Below are positions 1 to 5,772 of a stretch of 7,704 nt of DNA, piece after piece. The stretch's first letter is position 1; each line of letters begins with the position of its first letter. The position numbers and the translations under genes are program-made. The notes beneath the pieces were generated by a model that had not been told where the DNA came from, did not search any database, and saw only the letters and a list, made by a program, of their open reading frames with translations. Where the stretch lies: positions 1-7,704 of the forward strand of contig SXRI01000029.1 in NCBI GenBank assembly GCA_005793615.1. Reading direction: 5' to 3'. Source of the DNA: Bdellovibrionales bacterium. GTDB lineage: Bacteria; Bdellovibrionota; Bdellovibrionia; Bdellovibrionales; JAMPXM01.

Positions 1-140
1 ACCCCGCACGCGCGGATCGCGGCCATCTCGCTCTCGTGGTAGAGCCGCCCGAGCGCCAGCACGATGCCGAGCAGCAGGCCGACCGGGATCAGGACCGTCA
101 GGTTCTGGAGGCTCGTGAAGCCGATCAGCCCGACGATCTG
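1..140 (-). pseudogene. LptF/LptG-family permease fragment, broken at its 5' end
   Basis: Read on the minus strand, this stretch encodes an unbroken piece of an LptF/LptG (YjgP/YjgQ) permease. This family forms the inner-membrane part of the LptBFG transporter that extracts lipopolysaccharide. The diagnostic part is LLGIVLALGRLYHESEMAAI followed by RACGV, preceded by a hydrophobic segment containing LTVLIPVGL. The gene runs off the left edge of the window. Its 5' end is wrong: family similarity stops at about base 140, and the frame then continues through unrelated sequence to an in-frame TAA at 231-233 with no ATG, GTG or TTG. The usual first ~45 residues are therefore missing. Nearly every codon in 1-140 ends in G or C, and the first 120 bases are about 70% G+C, against about 42% for 181-240. 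This is either a true gene remnant or transfer junction, or an assembly chimera. Family assignment is fairly secure; which paralogue (LptF or LptG) is not, though LptF fits better. Confidence 0.7.
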
Positions 141-192
141 AATAATAGTCGTCGTGCCAACAGCGCTTAATCTCTGGTTTTTTGCGAATCTT

Positions 193-223
193 TTGCAGGG
201 TTTCTTCGAATTGTCTCTATACT
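193..223 (+). promoter_or_regulatory. Possible sigma70-type promoter of the deaD-like helicase
   Basis: TTGCAG at 193-198 and TATACT at 218-223 resemble -35 and -10 boxes, separated by 19 bases, which is longer than the preferred 17. They lie in A+T-rich DNA 67 bases before the GTG start. The arrangement is plausible but not strong. Confidence 0.3.
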
Positions 224-290
224 GTGACGATTATTCCCGGTTTGTGGATAAAACGTGGTAAGTTGCCGACTCCCCAAACAAGGAATCTAA

Positions 291-2129
291 GTGCCGACGT
301 TTTCCGATTTTAATTTAAGTACACCCATCGCCAAAGCACTCGAAGCTCTCGGTTTTGAAAAACCAAGCCCGATCCAGGCGCAAACTCTACCCCTTCTCCT
401 CGATGAACCGACTGATTTTATCGGTCTGGCAGCGACGGGTACCGGAAAAACTGCGGCTTTTGCGATTCCGCTTCTGGAGAAAATCGATCCAAATGCTCGC
501 GGTGTTCAGGCCTTGATCCTGTGCCCGACCCGCGAATTGGCGTTGCAAGTAGCGACGCAGATCAATCTTATCGGTCGCTTCAAACGCGTGCGTTCGGTGG
601 CGATTTATGGCGGCGCTAGTTATGGCGAGCAAATTCGTGGTCTTCGTGATGGCGCACAGGTCGTTGTCGGAACTCCAGGCCGAGTAGTCGACCATCTCGA
701 GCGCGGCACTTTGGTTTTTGATCAGTTAAAAACTTTGATACTCGATGAAGCTGACGAGATGATTTCGATGGGTTTTAAAGACGAGCTCGAGAAGATTCTC
801 GGCTCTTCGCCCCGCGAGAGCAGCAATATTTGGTTGTTTTCGGCAACTATGAGTCGCGAGGTTCGTCGGGTCGCTGACTCGTACCTTCGCGCACCGAAAC
901 AAGTACAGGTCAATCGTCAAGAGGTGCTCTCGGCAACGGTCGAGCAGTTCTACTATCCCGTGCAAGAGTCGAATAAGCCGGATGTCCTCTGTAAATTGAT
1001 CGAAGCCGCTGAGGATTTCTACGGTTTGGTTTTCTGCCAAACTAAAGCTCTGGTGGTTGATCTGATGCAGGGTCTGACCGACCGTGGATACAAGGTTGAC
1101 TCGCTTCATGGCGATAAGGACCAAAAATCACGCGAACGCACCATGCAGGCGTTTCGTGATCGCCGCGTGACGATTCTGGTATGTACCGACGTCGCGGCTC
1201 GCGGACTCGATGTTAAAGACATCACGCATGTTGTTAACTACTCCCTTCCTCGTGAACTTGAGAATTACGTTCATCGTATTGGTCGTACTGCTCGTAGCGG
1301 TAAGACCGGCATTGCTATGAATCTCGTGACACCCAGCCATCGCCGCTTGGTGTACTCGATCGAGAGTCACACGAAGTCCAAAATGCAAGAGGGCCGTATT
1401 CCGAGCCGTCGAGAAATCGGCGCTCGTAAGGTCGGCAAGCATATTGCGTCGTTCATGGAACAGCCGTTCCACAGTCGCGCGGTTGAGGTGATGGGTGAGG
1501 AGTGGAAAACCGCTCTTGCGAACATGACCGCGGAAGAAGTGGCCGGTCGGTTTCTGGCAATGATGATGCCCGAGGTTTTCAATGACCGCATGGGCGCGCC
1601 GGCGGCTGAGCCAAAAATGACGGCTCCACGCGAAGCGTTTGTACCGCGAGCTCCGGTTCAACGCGAATCCGCTCCGCGACCTTCAGTGCCGCGCGCATCG
1701 GCGTCAGCATCAGCTCCAGCTCCGCGGCCTCAGGCTCCGCGACCAGCGCCGCAACCCGCTGAGAAATTCACCGAGAAATTCACTGAGAAATTCGCCCGAA
1801 ATGAAAACGAACTTCCGCAGTCGACTGAGGAGTTCATTGAAGCGTTTCAGGAGAGAAAGCGTCCAGTGGGGCGCCAGCCGTTTCAGCGTGAACGTGATTC
1901 ACGGCCGGGTGGCATGCGCATGAATTCGCGTCCTCGACAAACCGCGCGCAGTGAAGATCAACGTGGCTTTAAGCGGAACTTTGATTCACGGCCAGCTCCC
2001 GCAGAGCGCCTGGAGCGCCCGCGAGGGCCGCGTCTCGAAGAAAACCGAAGTTCAGAAGAGCCATCATTGATGAATCGAAAAGCACGTCGTGCTTTGAAGT
2101 TCGCTCACTTAGACCAAGCACAATATTAG
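291..2129 (+). CDS. deaD: DEAD-box ATP-dependent RNA helicase, DeaD/CsdA-like
   Basis: A 612-residue cytoplasmic RNA helicase that would use ATP to open short RNA duplexes; DeaD/CsdA homologues act in ribosome assembly, cold adaptation and mRNA turnover. All core motifs are intact: Q motif (F7, G21-F22, P25, Q29), Walker A ATGTGKT 48-54, PTRELA 79-84, TPGR 128-131, DEAD 152-155, SAT 184-186, TDVAARGLD 299-307 and HRIGRTAR 328-335. The stretch VVVGTPGR...DHLERGTL is typical of DeaD. After the core, residues ~375-435 resemble the DeaD post-helicase region. The rest, to 612, is a Pro/Ala/Arg/Glu-rich, probably disordered tail with no recognisable DbpA-type RNA-binding domain. The start is GTG at 291: an in-frame TAA lies immediately before it (288-290), and AGGA at 281-284 is well spaced. 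It is transcribed alone and its stop overlaps the convergent gene by four bases. Helicase identity is certain; the DeaD subfamily is likely. Confidence 0.93.
   Translation: MPTFSDFNLSTPIAKALEALGFEKPSPIQAQTLPLLLDEPTDFIGLAATGTGKTAAFAIPLLEKIDPNARGVQALILCPTRELALQVATQINLIGRFKRVRSVAIYGGASYGEQIRGLRDGAQVVVGTPGRVVDHLERGTLVFDQLKTLILDEADEMISMGFKDELEKILGSSPRESSNIWLFSATMSREVRRVADSYLRAPKQVQVNRQEVLSATVEQFYYPVQESNKPDVLCKLIEAAEDFYGLVFCQTKALVVDLMQGLTDRGYKVDSLHGDKDQKSRERTMQAFRDRRVTILVCTDVAARGLDVKDITHVVNYSLPRELENYVHRIGRTARSGKTGIAMNLVTPSHRRLVYSIESHTKSKMQEGRIPSRREIGARKVGKHIASFMEQPFHSRAVEVMGEEWKTALANMTAEEVAGRFLAMMMPEVFNDRMGAPAAEPKMTAPREAFVPRAPVQRESAPRPSVPRASASASAPAPRPQAPRPAPQPAEKFTEKFTEKFARNENELPQSTEEFIEAFQERKRPVGRQPFQRERDSRPGGMRMNSRPRQTARSEDQRGFKRNFDSRPAPAERLERPRGPRLEENRSSEEPSLMNRKARRALKFAHLDQAQY
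1758..1793 (+). repeat. Three tandem 12-bp repeats inside the helicase tail
   Basis: Three consecutive 12-base units ending in GAGAAATTC occur in frame. They encode an A/T-E-K-F repeat (AEKF-TEKF-TEKF) in the disordered tail of the DeaD-like helicase. The near-identical DNA suggests recent slippage expansion. Confidence 0.8.
2079..2095 (-). terminator. Candidate hairpin terminator for the minus-strand cluster, inside the helicase gene
   Basis: AAAGCACGTCGTGCTTT is a perfect inverted repeat (7-bp stem, 3-base loop). Read on the minus strand it lies about 31 bases beyond the stop of the STM3941-like gene and is followed by TCGATT, so the run TTTTCGATT forms a weak U-rich tail. It overlaps the last codons of the deaD-like helicase (around residues 597-602). 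Without a long T-run it may be only a weak terminator or a 3'-end protecting hairpin. Confidence 0.4.
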
Positions 2130-2629
2130 TTCACGCGAGCATTGCGCCCCTGGCGATCGCGTGCGATCAGCACGTCGATTTGCGCTTTGAGATCGAGGAG
2201 ATTGACCTCGATCTCGCGCATATCGACATTGAAACGCCGAAATCCTAAATCATGTTGGAAGAGCGTTTTCGCTCGTTTGTCTCCACGCAAGCGAGCGAGG
2301 TAGGGCTCGGGCCTGTTGATACGAAAAGAAAGAAAGCGGTTTCCGTATCCTCCCTGGATTTGGACATCCTCGATATCCGCCCAGAGAATCTTGCCGACAC
2401 CAAGGCGACTGTCAAAGAGGCCACTCTCGTCAATGATCAAAAGGGGATCAAAGCGCCCGAGGGCGGCGGCAAACCCCGCGAGGAGAATCACCGCCCCGGC
2501 AAGAATGAGGCTCAACTGCTGATCTTTTAAGACCGCAAAGGAATAACCAGCTCCCATAGCCAAACAACCGATGATGACAAAGAGAACGAGCTGGACAGCG
2601 CTATTTTGTTTCTCGATGACGACCTTCAT
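2126..2629 (-). CDS. STM3941-like two-TM membrane protein with PH-like domain
   Basis: A 167-residue protein of unknown function. Two hydrophobic helices (about residues 11-34 and 39-58) are followed by a soluble region containing PLLIIDESGLFD, ILWADIEDVQI, FLSFRINRPEPYLARL. That pattern resembles the STM3941 family: two membrane helices plus a PH-like domain on the cytoplasmic side. I chose ATG at 2629 because it puts the first helix about ten residues from the N terminus, as in relatives. The frame is open up to 2779, with an ATG at 2650 and a TTG at 2779, but those extensions add a non-hydrophobic stretch and the longest runs into the upstream gene. No strong ribosome binding site precedes 2629 or 2650. 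It is the last gene of a minus-strand cluster of three, and its TAA (2126-2128) overlaps the TAG of the convergent helicase. Confidence 0.75.
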   Translation of the reverse strand: MKVVIEKQNSAVQLVLFVIIGCLAMGAGYSFAVLKDQQLSLILAGAVILLAGFAAALGRFDPLLIIDESGLFDSRLGVGKILWADIEDVQIQGGYGNRFLSFRINRPEPYLARLRGDKRAKTLFQHDLGFRRFNVDMREIEVNLLDLKAQIDVLIARDRQGRNARVN

Positions 2630-2678
2630 AAACAAAATACTCGCAAACATTCCCAGTGAATGCAAACGCTGATCATAT

Positions 2679-2695
2679 CGACCATTGGATGGTCG
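2679..2695 (-). other. Intercistronic hairpin
   Basis: CGACCAT-TGG-ATGGTCG is a perfect 7-bp stem with a 3-base loop. It lies 4 bases beyond the stop of the small exported protein and before the membrane-protein start. There is no T-run, so it is more likely a processing or mRNA-stability element, or a partial attenuator, than a full terminator. Confidence 0.4.
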
Positions 2696-2699
2696 TGGT

Positions 2700-3071
2700 C
2701 TATCGCTTCTCGAGGAGCATAGATCGAACTTCGGAAATTTCTTCGCTCGAGAGTTTTGTCGTGCAAAGGAAGTAGCCAAGGTTCAAATGTTCGTCGCGCT
2801 TCTTGGGATCTATTTTTACGACTTCAGCTAGATTTTGACTTACGGTCTGGAGCTCTTCTGCATTTAGCTTCAGGGCCTCAGCGATGACAGCGAGATTTTT
2901 CGGTGTGCCACCATCGATGTCTGAGGGATTGTTCCAGATCGCGGCCATATAGATATTGCATTTACTTTCGAGTTCGCTGCCTCGTGGCGGAAATTCTTCT
3001 GCATGAGCGGTAAACGAGAGAGTGCTCAGAGCAAGAAAGGTGAGGCTTCCGAGAACGATAGATTTTTTCAT
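2700..3071 (-). CDS. Small exported hypothetical protein with two cysteines
   Basis: A 123-residue protein that I do not recognise. Residues 1-24 form a clear Sec signal peptide: Lys2-Lys3, a hydrophobic core, and a likely cleavage after Ala-His-Ala (22-24). The mature product would be about 99 residues, acidic to neutral, mostly helical in appearance, with two cysteines (C38 and C103) that could form one disulfide in the periplasm. There is no lipobox, so it is probably soluble or secreted. The ATG at 3071 is preceded by AAAGGA with good spacing. It lies 40 bases after the large exported protein and about 50-70 bases before the membrane protein, all on the minus strand, so the three are probably co-transcribed. 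Its function cannot be inferred beyond an envelope role. Confidence 0.8.
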   Translation of the reverse strand: MKKSIVLGSLTFLALSTLSFTAHAEEFPPRGSELESKCNIYMAAIWNNPSDIDGGTPKNLAVIAEALKLNAEELQTVSQNLAEVVKIDPKKRDEHLNLGYFLCTTKLSSEEISEVRSMLLEKR

Positions 3072-3111
3072 AAAACGTCCTTTAATTGGTGGTTAAGTTT
3101 CCTATAAAAAT

Positions 3112-4617
3112 TTAATCAGCGCACATTGCTTCCGGGATCTGCGCCCTCAGTTGTTGTGCGTGTAGCAAAAGAAGTGAGGTCTCCTTCAATTTCGCTTCGA
3201 TGTAGGCCGTGACTTCTTTTACGACTTCGTCTTGTTCGTGGGCCGGCTTAGAGCGCAGGTGAGTGAGGGTTTGTGAGTAGTCCGTCTGCCAGGCTTCGAG
3301 GTTGGCAATGAGATTCACTGCCGGCCCGCCGCCGTCGTTGATGTAGCTGTCGAACTCGTTTTTCAAAGGTTGATCAATCGGGAACATGAACTTCTGGATA
3401 TCAACCAATGGTGACACCAAGTTGAAAAGAATATGTCGAATCTGCGTTCTGAAGACAGTGCTGAGGCTCAAGAAGTTTGTCTGATCACTGGGATCGAAAA
3501 TCGAATTCATATAGGTCAAAGTTGGAACCCTGTCGATCATTGTTCCAACTTGTGTGGCATACCAGCCGTTTTCCTGGAACTGCTTAAAGTCTTCTTTGTT
3601 TCCTCGGAAGCGGGCGATCATGTTCTCAATTTGCGCCGGTTTCATTTCTTTACCCAGGAGGTAGGTATCAAGGACTTGATTAAAGGGCGCAATGGCATCC
3701 TTCGAGCGCATGGCCACTTCAAGCTGAGTGTTGGGGTGGCCTGAATTATCTTTTCGACCCCAGGCGCCGAGAGCTGCCATGGCGTTTAATGGGGTGTGTA
3801 CGCAGTTGTTAACAATGCCATCATAATCGAAACCAACTGGTTCTTTTTTTCCCGGTGCCGCCACTTTCGAGTTTTGATATGCGACTCGGTTGAGACCATT
3901 TAATTTCTCGAGCATGGCGCGAAGGGGTTTCATGCCCGGCTTGGTGCTAGTAAGTGGCACTCGTGTGCAGGCGACGCCGCCCCGTGATGCGGCCACAGCG
4001 AATTCAGTCCCAAACATGTAGTTGCCGATCCAGCGATTACGATAGGTATGGTGATCAAGGTCATAGAGCGTGGCCTCTTCTTTGATCTTTCGTTCCATCT
4101 CCGGGCGAATGATCACGCCATCGAACATTCCATTGGCCGCCGCCTCGTCACTGATGCGATCGAACGCGGTCTGGTCCATGGGTTGTGCCGGATCATGATT
4201 GCCGAAAAGTATGAAGTCGCGTCCCTCGCCGGCGATCCACTGGTGATTGAAAAGCGCACTGTCGGTGCTAAAGCCAATTGTTTTTCCCGGACACGGAACC
4301 AGCTGCTGGGGAGTTTGAATTTTGCCATCGGCGTCTTTAGCAAGGCAGGCACCGCGGATAATACCGAATGCATGACCGTAGTTACCGCCATCGCTTGCGC
4401 CGCGTTTATTCCAAGTTGAGCCGGCACAGAACTCGAAGTAAGCCGGAAAGGCTTTGTCGTAAACACGATTGAGCTCTTGATTGATCAGTCGCTTGTGAGT
4501 GGGTTCGCAGCGCTTAAGTTCGTCGGCCGGAAATTTGATTGTATTTCCGGCGGCCGCAGCCGAATGGGCGATTGCGCACGAAAGCGAGAGGGTCAACAAA
4601 GTACGTACCGTCAGCAT
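3112..4617 (-). CDS. Large exported protein, possible NlpC/P60- or DUF4105-like Cys/His hydrolase
   Basis: A 501-residue protein with an N-terminal signal peptide (charged start, hydrophobic 6-17, likely cleavage after the Ala run at 20-23), so it probably acts in the periplasm or outside the cell. I cannot name its family. Two motifs stand out: GGNYGHAFG around H82, and YDGIVNNCVH with C272 followed by a hydrophobic helix. A Gly-His near the start and an Asn-Cys preceding a helix recall the permuted papain-like fold of DUF4105/NlpC/P60 enzymes, which cleave peptide or amide bonds; this is inference only. The mature protein has seven cysteines (37, 64, 91, 109, 217, 272, 499), so disulfides are likely. 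The C-terminal third is helical, with a coiled-coil-like stretch near 455-490. The ATG at 4617 has AGGA six bases upstream. It is the first gene of the minus-strand cluster with the small exported and membrane proteins. Confidence 0.85.
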   Translation of the reverse strand: MLTVRTLLTLSLSCAIAHSAAAAGNTIKFPADELKRCEPTHKRLINQELNRVYDKAFPAYFEFCAGSTWNKRGASDGGNYGHAFGIIRGACLAKDADGKIQTPQQLVPCPGKTIGFSTDSALFNHQWIAGEGRDFILFGNHDPAQPMDQTAFDRISDEAAANGMFDGVIIRPEMERKIKEEATLYDLDHHTYRNRWIGNYMFGTEFAVAASRGGVACTRVPLTSTKPGMKPLRAMLEKLNGLNRVAYQNSKVAAPGKKEPVGFDYDGIVNNCVHTPLNAMAALGAWGRKDNSGHPNTQLEVAMRSKDAIAPFNQVLDTYLLGKEMKPAQIENMIARFRGNKEDFKQFQENGWYATQVGTMIDRVPTLTYMNSIFDPSDQTNFLSLSTVFRTQIRHILFNLVSPLVDIQKFMFPIDQPLKNEFDSYINDGGGPAVNLIANLEAWQTDYSQTLTHLRSKPAHEQDEVVKEVTAYIEAKLKETSLLLLHAQQLRAQIPEAMCAD

Positions 4618-4694
4618 CTACATTCCTTGTCCAAACCAAAGAAACGGATCGTCGCTCCGCACCTTTTGAAAACACGGATTTAGGGAATGCATAC

Positions 4695-4700
4695 AGTATA
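4695..4700 (-). promoter_or_regulatory. Possible -10 box upstream of the exported-protein cluster
   Basis: On the minus strand, TATACT lies 77 bases before the start of the large exported protein. No good -35 box sits 16-18 bases further upstream. The remainder of the 158-base gap (4618-4775) holds only an imperfect hairpin at about 4723-4744 (GGTTTCTCT pairing with AGAGACC on the minus strand). That hairpin could mark the end of the HEPN transcript. Confidence 0.25.
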
Positions 4701-4775
4701 CCTAGCTCAGCACGGGTATAGTGGTCTCTTCCATTAGAGAAACCGTTCAGGCTTTGTACAGGCAGGCGCCAATTG

Positions 4776-5201
4776 TCATTTGCTTGGCGAACTAGATCCG
4801 ATATGGGGCCTTATGGTTTTAACGATAAAGACCGTGTCGTCGAGCGCTTTCTTTGCATCGGCTTCTTTGTAAAATTCCGACGGAGTGAGGTCCTCTGTCC
4901 CGTAGAAGGCGAGTTCACGATCGCGTCGCATGCGTCGTGAAATCTCCATGAATCGCTCAAGGTGTTTACCGATTCCCTTCGGTAAGCGGGCCTTTTGATC
5001 GACCAAAATTTCGGAAACATCGTGTACGCGCGGCACCTCGATCCCGGAAGCCCTGAGCAGGGATTTGAGCGCTAACTCGACACACTCTTGCGACTCGCGT
5101 ACGACATCGGCCCAGGCTTCGACTTTCATCAAAGTCTTAAGCGCCTCGATTCGCTTTTCGGCCCGCGAAATGTAATCTTCAGCGAGTTTCTGATTTCGCA
5201 T
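4776..5201 (-). CDS. HEPN-domain protein, probable toxin partner of a HEPN/MNT module
   Basis: A 141-residue, mostly helical cytoplasmic protein with the HEPN pattern: an N-terminal helix (residues 5-25), a helix with SQECVELALKSLL (37-49), then HDVSEIL and a C-terminal helix. HEPN proteins next to minimal nucleotidyltransferases act as RNase toxins in many bacteria and archaea. The usual catalytic signature RX4HXY appears here as R93-DREL-A98-F-Y100, so the His is Ala, while the Arg and the Tyr (the AMPylation target in studied systems) are kept. The following stretch FYGTEDLTPSEFY resembles a HEPN subfamily, seen in archaea and thermophiles, that also lacks the His. The ATG at 5201 has AGGA at good spacing and overlaps the end of the nucleotidyltransferase gene by 23 bases, implying coupled translation. 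HEPN fold: confident. RNase toxicity: uncertain. Confidence 0.85.
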   Translation of the reverse strand: MRNQKLAEDYISRAEKRIEALKTLMKVEAWADVVRESQECVELALKSLLRASGIEVPRVHDVSEILVDQKARLPKGIGKHLERFMEISRRMRRDRELAFYGTEDLTPSEFYKEADAKKALDDTVFIVKTIRPHIGSSSPSK

Positions 5202-5721
5202 TCGTGTTCCTTACCCAGTAGGGCTGGCCGTGGGTCAAAAATCTCAGGTACTTGCCGGCGGCAATCGCCCGACGTACGCCAATTAGTGATCGATGAATGA
5301 CACCGCTGTCATCCCATAAGACCTCAGCATCGATAGCCAATTCAAGCCAGAAGTTCGAATAACCTCGTTCTTCATCAGGCAAATGCGACAGGTGAAGTGA
5401 AATCTTCTTCTGTGGTAATTTCAGTTGATCGACGACATCGTAGAGCGCCCGATCTATTGCCACGTCATCCGGAACTACCAGTAACCAATCAATATCCGAG
5501 TTTGTTGCTGCTTCGCCTCGTGACACTGATCCGTATTGCAGAACACCCAACGGTTGAAACGGCAACTTCCCGAAAATCTGCGCGGGACTTTTTGCGCGTG
5601 ATTGTAGGAGTCGCTCGACACAGATTTGATTAAGAGACACACCTTCTTGTCGAGCGAGTTCTTTCAGCTGCTGATGTAAACGTGCGCCTGTACGCAAGAC
5701 GAACTTCCCGGATGGTTCCAT
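5179..5721 (-). CDS. Fusion of HicB-like RHH DNA-binding domain and minimal nucleotidyltransferase (probable antitoxin)
   Basis: A 180-residue protein with two parts. Residues 5-40 (GKFVLRTGARLHQQLKELAR, then EGVSLNQICVERLL) match the ribbon-helix-helix domain of HicB/Arc-type regulators: a short strand, a helix, the GVSLNQ turn and a second helix. Residues ~58-150 are a minimal (MNT) nucleotidyltransferase with G64-S65-V-S-R-G69 and S75-D76-I-D78, the nucleotide- and metal-binding signature. The third carboxylate, usually on a later strand, is not obvious: the candidate strand reads ISLHLSHLP (107-115). MNT partners of HEPN toxins neutralise them by transferring AMP to a Tyr or by binding. 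Here the RHH part probably also represses the operon. The ATG at 5721 has AGGAG five bases upstream. It is the first gene of the pair, with a promoter and palindromic operator just before it. Confidence 0.87.
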   Translation of the reverse strand: MEPSGKFVLRTGARLHQQLKELARQEGVSLNQICVERLLQSRAKSPAQIFGKLPFQPLGVLQYGSVSRGEAATNSDIDWLLVVPDDVAIDRALYDVVDQLKLPQKKISLHLSHLPDEERGYSNFWLELAIDAEVLWDDSGVIHRSLIGVRRAIAAGKYLRFLTHGQPYWVRNTNAKSETR

Positions 5722-5740
5722 GAAATCTCCTGATACAAGA

Positions 5741-5756
5741 ACTATAGTACTATAGT
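5741..5756. promoter_or_regulatory. Palindromic operator, two tandem ACTATAGT palindromes
   Basis: ACTATAGTACTATAGT is two head-to-tail copies of the 8-bp palindrome ACTATAGT, so the 16-mer is itself palindromic. It lies within an outer inverted pair TGATAC (5731-5736) and GTATCA (5755-5760). It covers the -10 box of the module and ends 20 bases before the start codon. Tandem half-sites are the usual target of RHH dimers, so autorepression by the first gene product is inferred. Confidence 0.7.
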
Positions 5757-5772
5757 ATCACGTGGCTGTCAA
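5744..5772 (-). promoter_or_regulatory. Sigma70-type promoter of the HEPN/MNT module
   Basis: On the minus strand a perfect TTGACA (5772-5767) is followed after exactly 17 bases by TACTAT (5749-5744). The -10 box sits inside the palindromic operator. A better-matching TATAGT at 5746-5741 lies 20 bases from the -35. The start codon is 22 bases beyond the -10 box. Confidence 0.7.

Noticed and set aside
2630..2779. N-terminal extension of the STM3941-like protein up to a TTG at 2779
   Set aside because: It would overlap the upstream gene by about 80 bases and add a charged, non-hydrophobic stretch that relatives lack; the family normally starts shortly before the first membrane helix.
4048..4419. 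123-codon plus-strand frame antisense to the large exported protein, and similar antisense frames under both helicases
   Set aside because: These are shadows of strongly supported genes, with no ribosome binding sites and no family resemblance.
4723..4744. Imperfect hairpin downstream of the HEPN gene as an intrinsic terminator
   Set aside because: The stem is short and bulged and no T-run follows on the minus strand; mentioned only as a possible transcript end.
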